Source: Cercophora sp. LCS_1 (Eukaryota; Ascomycota; Sordariomycetes; Sordariales; Lasiosphaeriaceae). Taken from it: DNA of 64,000 nt. The stretch spans positions 124,001 to 188,000 of the forward strand of contig JAPZLL010000015.1 in assembly GCA_036250225.1 (NCBI GenBank), in the 5' to 3' direction. This document shows positions 21,273-31,426 of this stretch, one piece after another. The position numbers were made by a program, and so were the translations under genes. Position 1 is the first letter of the stretch. Every line of letters begins with the position of its first letter. The notes under the pieces are model-generated. The model was not told the DNA's origin and did no database searches. It was given only the letters and a program-made list of their open reading frames with translations.

Positions 21273-22860
21273 CTACGAGAAACGGAGAAGGAGATCATAG
21301 AACTCCATCTCAACGGGGAGTCCGTGATTCCTGCAATCGTGAAGAATTCCCGCGATGCGCCGCCGCGCTTCGTCGCGAACCATGATGCCCTTGGTAGACC
21401 ATAAGTTTAGCTTTCTAAGATGGAACTCGGCCGCGACAGCACAGCCGACGGCTGTGACACACTTGTATGTGTCCCCAAGCTGTGTTACCAGAGACTTGGC
21501 AACGAGCAGCTCTCGAGTGTCCCAACTGTCTGCCTGGACCATACTCTCCCACCTCGCCCACCATGCCTGTTCGTTTGAGATTGACGATTCGATGAAGTGT
21601 AGGCGATCGCCCCACTGCTTCAATACCTCAAGGCAACAGGAGTGGAAGAGATGGCGAAGGATGCGTTCCTGCCCCAACGGGGGAAATCGCTTCGCAGCCT
21701 CGAATACAACAAACCGGTTCAGTTCGTCCGACAGGCAGGGGTTCGCCCCATGGGATATCAGTATCTTCATGACTCCCTCGATCACGTCGCGCGTGTTGTT
21801 GTGTTGCGTAAAGAGAACCATGAGAGGAGTCTGGCCGGCTCGGTTGGCATGGTTGGGATTGGCACCTCGCTGGAGGAGAACCCAGCCGGCGGCACCGCCA
21901 TGTTTATCATTCTCTGGGTCAACACAGTTTGCAACAAGTTCGTGTAGCAGCGTGTTCCCATTTTCGAAGATGCGATGGACGTCCGCCGCTTCACACAGCG
22001 CCTGGGCGAGATCATTGTTGAACAGGTAGTAGTCGCGGAAGAAAAGTACCACCAGCGGCTACCCGCTCGATACCTCTGTCTCGACCTCTGTCTCGACTGA
22101 TGCCCCATTTTCAACGAAGCGTCGTAAGATTGTGTGGCAGAGCTTGCCGTCGGAATCAACCTTGGAGAAACCAGTAGATGCCTTCATTGCTGCTCGCAGT
22201 CTGTCACCTTTTACCGGGGACAGGAAAGTTTTGAAGGCTACGTCCTCGTTGCCCTTGCGCACTGTGTTAGTCTTTATACCACGGTCAAGAAAGAGCAGAG
22301 TCCAAGATAGTTTGTCCAGGTGACCGCTTCGGAGATTCTGCAGAAACAACAGGAAGGGCGTGATTCCTGACTTGTTGGGTAAACTTGGATCCGATCCTGT
22401 CGTCGGCTCGGGATTCCAAGAGAAGCTTGACAACTTCAATGGATGCCATGAAAACCCCGTAGTGGAGGGGAGTGTTGCTGAATAGGTCTATGTGGTTGAT
22501 GGATGCCCAGTCGAGCAGGATGCTTTTTACCGACTCGACATCGCCCTTCTCGACAGCGTCGTTGAGCAATACATCCTCAGCAAAAGTTGGCGTCGATGAA
22601 TCCACGTCTGGGGTCACAGGACCTTCGTGTGAACCGCTGAAAGATTGACCACGGGAGGGTCGAAGTAGACTAGCGCCAGCAACATCTCTCCGTGAGGCTT
22701 GTAACGCGTTCGCTTGGTGAGTGAGTCGCCGAGTCGTCGCCTGTCGTGAACCCTGTGGTAACATTGAGGGGAGCCGTTTGGTATATCTCGTGAAGCCCCA
22801 TAATCGAAGCTGTGTTCGGCATGATCTTTCCCTGGCCCAAGAATATGCGATCAGTTCCAA
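21273..22860 (-). pseudogene. degenerate Clr5/ankyrin protein, paralogue of the 23968-25951 gene
   Basis: Three collinear pieces on the minus strand. The first (22860-22285) has the second half of a Clr5 domain (RERSCRTQLRLWGFTRYTK), a linker and one or two ankyrin repeats (SNTPLHYGVFMASIEVVKLL). A frame change near 22395 leads to the second piece (NKSGITPFLLFLQNL..), and an in-frame TAG at about 22051-22060 separates that from the third (22052-21273). The third matches the neighbour closely: GNTLLHELVANCV, GANPNHANRAGQTPLMVLF, FVVFEAAKRFPP and a C-terminal DEARRRIAGILHDCR. The first half of Clr5 (an exon in the paralogue) is not found before the next gene. Loss of that exon plus frameshift plus stop argues for a dead copy. 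A duplicated 12-base unit (CCTCTGTCTCGA) lies at about 22076-22100. Confidence 0.78.
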
Positions 22861-23121
22861 TATGAGGGCACGGGATGGTCTGTCATGTCTGTAATTAAGG
22901 GAAATAAAGATGGTTGATTAGGTACGCTTCGTTCAGAAACCCTAATTAAACGTCTTGGCTTGGATGGCGTCCCTGGAGGGAAGACAAGACGACCGCCCAG
23001 ATAGTTGAGACCGCTCGGGATGCTCGATTGCGAGCTCAAGATCCGTCATTCCAGACAGTGCTGTGTCTTGGCGTACTCCAATATTCGCTGTTTTGTAGTA
23101 CCGCCCTCTCGCCACCCCAAC

Positions 23122-23860
23122 ATGTCGGCACCCTTCTCTTCCTCCCCCCCTCTAGAGTCCAACCCAACCATCGCTCCACTGCCATGTGACACCAGGTGGG
23201 TGTGTTTCTCTTTTCCTCAAGTTCTTGAAGTGACGGTTGAAGGCAAACTTGGTGGCAACGCCAATGAGGTCGTTAGCGTCTTGGCCGCACAAGCCAGACG
23301 TCTCACCTCACCTAACATTCTGTGGCCTTCGACGACCCATCTTCCATCCTTGGTAGTCATGCCCCCGATCCTGGGACGTAATCATCCCAGCATAATGACT
23401 AACTTCACCGACCAGGTCCTACACAGCCCCAACACCCCGAGACGCCACCGTCATATCTACCGTCATACCTCCTGGAAGTTCACCTCTCGACAAACCCGTC
23501 GGCATTGCTCCGACTGCATCAATTTCTCACACGCATTCTTCGAAGGAAGGTCCGAATGTCACCACTTCTAAGCATGCTGCTGCCCCTGAAGGCATGCAGG
23601 TGGAAGCTGCTCAAAGTCTCGTTGAGGGTCTCAACCAGCTGAATCTTGATCTTCCTGATCACATCCTGGCCGATGTCATGAAGAGTCACATCAACTGCAT
23701 GGGTGTAGCCCCAATGGAGAGATTCGTGTCTGAGACACTGGGCCTATCTGTGGCAGCCATCGCCGGGACCAGTGATAGAGAAGAGAGGCCTCCCACGTGC
23801 GTCAGCTGTATAGCGACGGCGGGTTCTGAGGGCAGGAGGACCTCTGAAGGGAGTGAGTGA
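23122..23860 (+). CDS. small protein with C-terminal Cys motif, copy 1 of a duplicated family
   Basis: Tentative two-exon model: 23122-23195 and 23416-23860 (172 residues), joined by a GTGGGT..CAG intron of 220 bases that restores one open frame; an extra exon inside that intron is possible. The C-terminal 90 residues are the conserved part: VEGLNQLNLDLPDHILADVM, then APMERFVSETLG, then C-V-S-C-I-A-T-A-G-S-E-G-R-R near the end. The same blocks in the same order occur at 26871-27257. The N-terminal part is Ser/Pro/Thr-rich and likely disordered. No signal peptide or membrane segment is visible. It is divergent to the ankyrin pseudogene, as its paralogue is to the intact ankyrin gene. Family unknown to me. 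Confidence 0.6.
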
Positions 23861-23967
23861 CCGGTGCCTGTATTGGTGCCCATTCCCTTATGTTCTGGGG
23901 TATCAGGGGACTATCAAGCTTTTCTATGAAATTCATCATCGTCAATGAACAGCAATGCCTACCTTAC

Positions 23968-25951
23968 CTACCTACAACAGAGCCTGAGAAGAAAATCCCA
24001 ATACTGCTGCTCGGGCAGGAAATCCCAATCTCGACAGTCCTGAAGTATCTCCGCGACGAGTTCTCTAGCTTCATCTCGATTCAACGTGCCCTCGTCGAAC
24101 TGTCCCCTTAGCCCTTCTATATGGTGCTCGGCAAGGATGGTATATCCCATGGCGATAACAGTCTTATTCACATCAGTGAGCTTTGTAGCGTTCGCTACAT
24201 CCTGTTTGACAGACTCCCAGCTCACATTCCGTGCAGCAACCTCCCATTGAGCCCACCATTTCTGCTCCTCTGTTTGGTTTAAGTCAGCGAGGAGGTCCGA
24301 GTCGACGCCCTTCGCGACCAGGTCGCAGCTCGCTCGGAACAGACGCCGCAAGACCGACGATGCCTTTGGATATCTTTTTGCCGCTTCAAATACAACAAGA
24401 CGATGGTCGGCATCTGCTAAGCTCGTGTTTGCGCCGCATGCTAGCAGAACTTCCATGGACTGCTCAACGAGGTCGAGTTTGTTCTTCCCGCCGAACAAGA
24501 CCGCGAGGGGCGTTTGGCCCGCTTCATTCCGGTGATTTGGATCTGCGCCCTTTTCGACAAGGACTCGTAGCAGCCCGTGCGTCCCTGGATGCTCCTTGCT
24601 CGAAGCTCCAACACACCTGGCCACTAGTTCGTGTAGGAGGGTATTGCCGGCCTCAAATACGTGGCCAGGTCTTGAGAGTTCGCAGAGTTTGTTAGCGAGT
24701 TCGTTGTTGGTGCCCCAGCGGCCGTAATGGTTCCGGAAGAACTCGATAACCATCGGACGTTCCGATGATGTTGGTGTTTCGACCGAAGATCCGCTGTCTA
24801 GGAGGGCATCCAGTGCTGCGTGTGATTCCTTGCCAAAATGCTTTGTGGGCCAGAACGAGTCGCCCCCTGAGTGGGATAAGAAAATACCGAGCGGCGTGCT
24901 TCCGTTTGGTAGCGCTGTGGTTGCGCTTGCGCCGTGACTTATGAAGATGGGAATCCAGGGGGCCACCACGTCCTTCAACTTTGTGCTAGAGCAGCTCAGC
25001 AGCTGTAGGAAAGGGGTGACGCTGTCATGGTTCGGAATGTTTGTATCGGAACCAGCATGTAGGAGAGCCGTGACAGTAGCGTCCTCTCCAGATTGCAGGG
25101 CCGAGATAGCAAGGTGAAGTGGAGTGTTGCCGCTGTTGTCCTGGCTCGAAACGTCGGCGCCATTCTCAATGAGGGCATCGACCATGGCTGAGTCTGCCGT
25201 GCACACTGCCAAGTGAAGCGAAGATTGTCCGCCCTGGTCACTGTCGTTGGCTTGGGCCCCAAATCGCAAAAGGAGGTTTGCGATCTCAGCTTCTCTAGCA
25301 TTGACGGCAAAGTGGAGCGGGGTGTTCCCTGCGTGGTCTTTGGTGTTGATGGGCACATCAGAAAACAACAGGGCTCTGACGGTCTCGATGTCTCTTTTAA
25401 TGACCGCTTGATGAAGTGGCGTTCTACCTTGAACATCTTCCATGAGCCATTCACAGTCCAGGGGTGCTTGGCTGTGTCGCCGGTCGACCAAGAGCGGATT
25501 GATGAAAACGCTGCCATTCGCAAACCCGAATGGAACGTTTGGTCGACTGGTAGGGTAGTTGCTTTGATCGTCAGAGCATGCCATGCCGGTGCTGATGGAA
25601 CCAACGACTTACTCGGTAGATTTGTTTGGAGCCGCCTTCACAGTAGAGTGAATACGACGGGTTGAGTGAATGGCCCGACGTATGAGTCGGTTTGGTTTCG
25701 GTGTAGCCTGCGTGCTGTATTTTGTATATCCCCATTTCACGAGTTGCGTTCGATATGATCGCTCTCTGGGTAAGCAGAACATGTTGTCAGTTGACTGTGC
25801 TACAGACAGGAGAGCGGTGCATTGATGATGCTTACGACGCGACAAATCCAAACTTCCCCTTCACCAGACGCATGACCTCGACGAGAGGTTTGTTCTCCTT
25901 GTGATATAACCGGTGGATCTCGTCTTGAACAAGCGTCCAATCCTTGGCCAT
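23968..25951 (-). CDS. Clr5-domain ankyrin-repeat protein
   Basis: Exons 25951-25836, 25765-25613 and 25561-23968 make 620 residues in frame. Residues 1-60 are a Clr5 domain: DWTLVQDEIHRLYHKENKPL, KGKFGFVASER, YRTQLVKWGYTKY, split by intron 1. Ankyrin repeats follow from about residue 115 to 260 (GRTPLHQAVIKRDIETVRAL; GNTPLHFAVNAREAEIANLL; SSLHLAVCTADSAMVDALIE; GNTPLHLAISAL) and again around 360-430 (GNTLLHELVARCV; GADPNHRNEAGQTPLAVLF). The C-terminal 150 residues are helical and also conserved in the broken neighbour. Clr5-ankyrin proteins are an ascomycete-specific, variable group; Clr5 is named from a fission yeast silencing factor and may bind DNA or chromatin. An upstream Met at 26020 is in frame, but the Clr5 domain starts at 25951. 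Confidence 0.82.
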
Positions 25952-26870
25952 GGCTGAATCGGGGTGCTCTGTTCCCACAAACGCATGAACACAAGCAAAC
26001 ATATCAGGTCGGAGGCCCAAAAGCTTCCAGAGTCTAGGCGTGTGGTCGCTTGGGGGACCACAACAGCCCTATGTTATCTGGAAAGGCGGCCGTGGGCGGT
26101 CGTCGGAAATGAGGTCTTGGTGGCATGAGAGGTGGCGCCGTCTGCCTCAAACACCACGCCACTTTCTGCACTTTGCAGCTTTGACACCGCGGCGTGTTCT
26201 TCTTGGCGCTTACCCTCCTGTGATCTGCAGATTTTGTATGGTCATACGAAAAATCTAGATCAGGCCATTTTGTTTTAATGTCGATTCTCCTTAGACAGCC
26301 GTGCAGGAGGTCATTTGCATGTTGTGATCGCTCTTTTAGGGCAGCGAAAATGCAAAATGAAGAAACCTCATGGCAAAAAGTATAAGCCCCTTCACCGTGA
26401 AACTGTCGGCCAATATTCACCAATACGCCGGACTCCAGAGATTTTGCAGGTACACGTCTCGCGATGGGGCGGTTCATTCATGTTTAACTCATGATTGCCT
26501 CTGATATGACGCTGAAGATGATGGTCATGAAGGTCACCCAAGAGCTCGCGTACGAGAATAAATACATCACTGGACTAGGTCGTGCAATGTGTTCTCGGTT
26601 TCTAGAATCTTTTTTAATGACTCGGATCATTGCCAAATACCTGGGTACCTATCCTAGAGTTCTCTGTCTGAGCAAGCACCTTATCTGAACGGGGCTGATA
26701 CTGCCGGCCTCCTTCGCCTCAATCCGAGTCCGCGTCACCATCTTCTCACATTATTCTATACTCGCTTGGGCCCTTTACTCCTCTCCACGTCAACGCCATG
26801 GATGTGATGCCAGGCATGCTTCCTGACACCTCCCTCTCGCCACCCGACCTGTGGTGCTAATCCGCTCCTA
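25952..26870. promoter_or_regulatory. divergent spacer between Clr5-ankyrin gene and its small partner
   Basis: About 0.9 kb holding both promoters and probably an unseen first exon of the small gene; an ATG at 26798 is a candidate start but could not be joined with a canonical intron. A 147-codon minus-strand frame (26034-26477) has no protein-like features. Confidence 0.4.
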
Positions 26871-27257
26871 GTGCCAGCCCCCAGCTCTCTCCATTCTTCC
26901 GTTCCTCGTCCTGACAACGGCGGCAAGGCTCCTACGACCCCCTCCACGAACGCACAAATTTCAAGTGATAGTGTCAACAACAACACTTCAGCTTCCTACA
27001 CACCCTGTCAAAAGCGAAACCAAGCCGCGCAGAACATTATGCGGGGCCTCGAACAGCTGAATATCACGCTTCCTCAAAGCATTGTCGCCAAGATGGTAAA
27101 ATACGATCAAGGCGCTACACCCATGGAGAGATTTCTCTCGGAGACTCTCGAACCCTGCAGCACCTCGTCTCTGTCTGGTCAGACAAGCGGATGTGCACCT
27201 TCGGTATGCGCCAGCTGTGCAGCCACAGCTGGCTCTGAGGATAGACGCCATGAATGA
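26871..27257 (+). CDS. small protein with C-terminal Cys motif, copy 2 (start not resolved)
   Basis: The frame is open from before 26871 to the stop at 27255-27257. It has no ATG of its own, so an upstream exon is expected. Conserved blocks shared with 23416-23860: AAQNIMRGLEQLNITLP with QSIVAKMV, ATPMERFLSETLE, and C-A-S-C-A-A-T-A-G-S-E-D-R-R close to the end. Between them lies a variable Ser/Gly/Thr stretch. N-terminal half is Ser/Pro/Asn-rich. The pair of Cys spaced by two residues plus an upstream Cys (SGCAPSVC) could bind metal or form a disulfide, but this is inference. Position and direction relative to the Clr5-ankyrin gene repeat the arrangement of copy 1. Confidence 0.6.
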   Translation: MPAPSSLHSSVPRPDNGGKAPTTPSTNAQISSDSVNNNTSASYTPCQKRNQAAQNIMRGLEQLNITLPQSIVAKMVKYDQGATPMERFLSETLEPCSTSSLSGQTSGCAPSVCASCAATAGSEDRRHE

Positions 27258-28081
27258 GTCTCGCTCGATGGCAATGGGTGAGTCGCGATCGCCGAAGCAC
27301 AGCTAGAGTCCGCTCTACGGGAAGTCAAACCTCCACGAGTCCATGTGTCCTTGAGCCGACCATAATGGAACCAAGTGCACCTCTAGCGATGCCGTCGGCG
27401 AGGGGGGCAGAGCGACGAGGAAAAGCAAACTCATAGTACCCAAACACTTGGTAGGTGGTGGTGCCCGTGGTCTGAAACAAGACTCAATGGGTCGTCCGTC
27501 ACGGCTCCAGTAGCCGGCATCAAGGCCAAAAAAAACTTCGGGGGAAACGGGTACCCTACCCACATCGCTTAATCCAACGGCTTCGTTACCCGGCTTCACC
27601 ACCACCCCACTTCTCATCGGCACATTCGGCAGTTGTGACAATACCTGGTCAAGGGCAACACCTGACAACGTCATTAGAATGAGACACAAGGAGACCTTTC
27701 ATTTTTTGCATCAAAGCTACCTCCAATGAAAAACAAATCATTCCATGCTTTCTCATGAGTGGTCAAACATTTGAACGAGCGGTCGAGTCATTCATCCCCA
27801 AGCTACAACCCCTGAAAAGCCAATGATGCGCGAGAGGAAAAAAAACCAGATCATAACCAAAATCACCACCGCTGGATATACCCCCAGTTAATTAGACTAA
27901 AAACGGGTCATTCTCACACAAAGACAAAAACACCCCCATCCCATCCCGAATCGCATCGCATCGTGGTATCTCGAGTCATCGCCAGCCCAAAGTGGCGGCA
28001 AAACGCAAACGCGCGCACAAACTAACGAGTGCCTCACAAACGCCCCGCTGGAACCATATGCCGCCCATCGCGACCCAAAAA
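27258..28081. other. convergent 3' spacer
   Basis: Between the stop of the small gene and the stop of the Zn2Cys6 gene. Only short frames; nothing recognised. Confidence 0.45.
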
Positions 28082-29923
28082 TCACATGCTGTTGTCAACC
28101 ATGCACCCGCCACCGTTGTAGATGGATTGGCTCCCGGTCTTCCACGACTGAAGCTGCGTCCTCGTGATCTCGTTGAGCGGCGGCGAGGATTCCCGGGGCC
28201 GGAGCGGAAGGTTGAAGTCAAAGGGCCGCCTCTCGGCCGGTTTGTCTCCCTCATAACGGAAAATGGTTGGCCGTAGTTTCCCAACGAGCATCCGGAGGTC
28301 CTCCAACACGCCCAGACAGTCCTTGCCAAAGTGGGTCCCGGTCTCCTGCTCCTCCCTGAAGATCATGATGGCCAGTGCAATGGCCTCGGTATCGCTTGTC
28401 CGCTGATTCATAAACAGCATCTGGTACAAGAGGAGGACGATGGCCGCGTTGAATACGTGGTGCAGGTCCTGGACGAGCATCCGGACACCGGCTCCAGCAC
28501 CAGCCTCGCTCTTGCCGTACGTCCAGAGCTGGCGAGCCAACTCAATATTCGCCCTGGCGACATCGGCGTAGTCGCGAAGACCCTGAGTCTTGATGATGGG
28601 ATCCTCATCGGGGTTCCAGATGGTCGTGTCATCGAGATAGCCCGTGGCGACAGCCCTCCTAACTGCGGCAAGGAATGCCGGGCGCACAGTTAAGATGTAC
28701 AACTGGTGGTACGACATGTGTAACGAAAGCATGGATCGGTTAATGCTCCCGTCGGGGAGCCTCACTTTTTGCTCGATCTCGGCTGTGTCGACGTGAAACG
28801 GCCTGTCGGGGTCGAGTGGCCCAGACTTGAGGATGAGCTCGGGTGGGACCGTGCTCAGCCACTTCCTCAGCATGCGATGAGCGATGCTGACGCCGCGAGG
28901 GAAGCCATTCTTGGCCTTACAGCCCTTGTCGCGGGTGCTGTTGTGAACGATAAAGTTGGAGACGTACATCAGCTCGATATGGGTTTGGAGCCCAGCCGGT
29001 GCCGGCAGACCCTTATATCCCGCGGGCATTTTGAGCTTGATCGCATCGTCTGGAATCGTGGGTATCCGCCCCATCAAGCAGCTCAGCCAGCTGTTCACAT
29101 GTTAGCAGGCATCGTCGACCGCCATCATGAGGCTTACCGGTCCAGGATGTACAGCGTCCAGAACACTCTGTGCTCGGCGACGTCATTCGAAGACCCTCTA
29201 TCAACGCCATGCATGCGACACAGGTTCATGGCGACGCCAATGTAGGTCGACGCCGAGTCACGGCGGTTGTTCTCGATGAAGTACAGCGCGATCAGCGTCA
29301 AGGCAGGCACGTCACGAAACGAGTAGAGGTGAATGTCGAAGGGATTGCCCAACAACTTGCGGGCCCTGGCAATGTACACCTCGCCGTTCTGGCCCTCGCC
29401 CTCGTTCCGGGATCCGGCCCCGGACTGCTGCAGGATGATGGCAAACGCAAAGGCGGCGTGATACACGGCAAGTCGGCGAAAGAAGCCCTCTGGGACGGGG
29501 ACTCCCGCGGCCTCGTAGGCGCTGAGTTCAGCGAGAATCTCATCGTAGTCCATCAGGGGCCAGAAGTGGATGCCGCCGCCGGGGTACACCCCGTTTCCGT
29601 CCATGATGGCGTTGCGCACAATGGTGAGCAGCCTCCTGGCCTCGGACGGCGGCGGAAGACAGCTGACGTCGACTTGATCATCGGGTGGAAACCGGAGGGG
29701 AACCGAGTCCGACGTCTGATAGTGGCCCTCGGATTGAAGAAAGGTGATGACGTTTCCGTCAGGAAGACTGGCGCTGGTGCGGATGAAGCTCTTGATCGTG
29801 TCGAGGAACGAGGCGCCCGAGGTCTCGCCGTGGAAGCGGGACGTGCCAGTGCCATCCTGGAGCACCCGGCCCTCGATGTCGGGGATGGTTATATCACCCT
29901 CGCTGTCAACCTGAGGCTGTTGT

Positions 29924-29957
<34 letters not shown>

Positions 29958-30560
29958 CCTGCTCTTCGGTCTCGCTGCTCTCGCCGTCGGACTGCTCTTC
30001 AACAGACAGGGCGCCGATGCGGAGACGTGAGAATAGATCCTCGCCCCGCCCAAAGAGGCGCAAGCCGAGCTCGAGCTCGCGGTTCCTTTTCTTCATGCCG
30101 TCCATATACGTCTTGTTTACCGTCACCTTTTGGGCCGGCGGCGGGTACAAACAAGGACGCGAGGCGCCGGCACACTGGTTGCATGGCTTCTCGCCGCTGC
30201 ATTTGATGCGGCGGACGTTGCAGCTGTTGCAGCTGTAGTGGTAGCGGGCAGGTTAGCAACGCTCGCGGAAAGAAGCGGGGAAATGGCACGGTGAACGAGC
30301 CGAAGTCGCCTCAGATCGGATACCTAGAAGGAGCGGGGTAGGGGGAGGACGGGGAGAGGGAGAGAGAGACAGAGACAGAGAGAGACAGAGACAGAGAGAG
30401 AGACAGAGAGAGGCTTCACTCACGCAGTCGCGACACGCTTCCGCTCATCGGGCGCGACCTTTTTCCGCCGCGGGTTGACGGGAAGACGCTGGCCGTCGCC
30501 CGCTGCCGACGATGAGGGCGCGGCCGTGGCAGAGGAGGAATGGGACGATGTCCTCGCCAT
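28082..30560 (-). CDS. Zn2Cys6 transcription factor
   Basis: Exons 30560-30424, 30232-29138 and 29090-28082 give 746 residues in frame. The zinc cluster spans the first exon junction, at residues 47-73: C-NS-C-NVRRIK-C-SGEKP-C-NQ-C-AGASRP-C, spacing 2-6-5-2-6. A basic region precedes it (RRKKVAPDERKR). A helical linker follows, then an acidic/polyglutamine stretch (about 14 Gln after TEEQE). The fungal-specific transcription factor middle homology region follows at about 230-560, with NLCRMHGVDR, VFWTLYILDRWLSCLMGRIP and ARANIELARQLW. The protein acts in the nucleus; its targets are unknown. It is not adjacent to a recognisable biosynthetic cluster. The next gene upstream on the same strand is a Dal5-like transporter, so a regulatory link is possible but unproven. 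Confidence 0.9.
29908..29965 (-). repeat. CAG/CAA microsatellite encoding polyglutamine
   Basis: Within exon 2 of the zinc-cluster gene; on the coding strand it is a mixed CAG/CAA tract giving a run of about 14 Gln after an acidic segment. Length variation would change the protein without a frameshift. Confidence 0.8.
30354..30413. repeat. GA/GACAGA microsatellite in intron 1 of the zinc-cluster gene
   Basis: Sixty bases of pure purine-rich AGAGAC repeats on the + strand, hence a C/T-rich tract in the transcript. It lies inside the 191-base first intron, close to its donor site. Confidence 0.85.
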
Positions 30561-31426
30561 GGCGGAGATGGCGGCGTCGTCACTGTGTGGGGTGCTGTTG
30601 CTGGTTGTTCATCAATTGACGCATCACCCGATGACGGAGACACTGTGTGTTGACTGCCGCTATCCGCAGTTCGCCCGTGGATCAGGCAGGTTCCGAGGGC
30701 AGAGACGCACGAGACGGGGAGGGGAAGGAGCAATTGGCAAAGGGTGGGATGTCGGGAGTTCAAATGCAAAAAGTTTCAGGATGTGGGTTGTGGACGGGCC
30801 CTGGGTGCACTATCGCCGCAGGTCAAGCTTCTCGGTCTCAGTACCCGTCGAAGAGGAAAGGAACCGGTCAACGGGTTGAGGTCAGCGGGCAACGGACAGC
30901 TTTGGCCCGGGGGATCCTGGAGACTCATTGGAGCCCTGGCGGGAACAGGGTGGGGTTGGATGGGGCGCGACTCGGCGCTGCGGGCGCTGCTCATCTCGAT
31001 CCCTGCATCCAATTGACAGAGGCTGGATGGCGGTTGCTGGTGCCAGCGAGCCAATGGTGGCGACGGCCCAATGCGCGGTGCGCGGCCCCTCTCGCGTTCC
31101 GGGGCAGGTGATAGGCTGGCGCCCCGTCGCCAGCTGCCCCAGGCCGCACCTTGCAAGGAGTGCCAATCCGCAAAATCCTTGATAAATCCCTGATAACGCA
31201 GAGGCCGGTTGACGGCAACGAAGCGCGATGACCAACCCAACAACCTGGCAGGGTGGGGGGCAGCAATCCCCCCCCCCCTTTCCGCCTGGCAATTGCATTT
31301 CCATTTCAGAGGAACCCCCAGAATAGCGCACAAAGTCCCCGACGCCGCTGCATCGCGGATGCCATTTCCACCATTCCACATTGCTAACCGACGATTTCAT
31401 GATTTCCACGACCACGATCGCCCAGA
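30561..31426. other. spacer upstream of the zinc-cluster gene
   Basis: Contains its promoter. Several overlapping frames of GC-rich sequence, none protein-like. The 3' end of the Dal5-like gene abuts it. Confidence 0.4.

Noticed and set aside
26034..26477. 147-codon minus-strand frame upstream of the Clr5-ankyrin gene
   Set aside because: No conserved motif; lies in the divergent promoter region and no splice to the Clr5 exon makes sense.
29170..30030. 286-codon plus-strand frame
   Set aside because: Antisense shadow of exon 2 of the zinc-cluster gene; its poly-Leu is the complement of the Gln tract.
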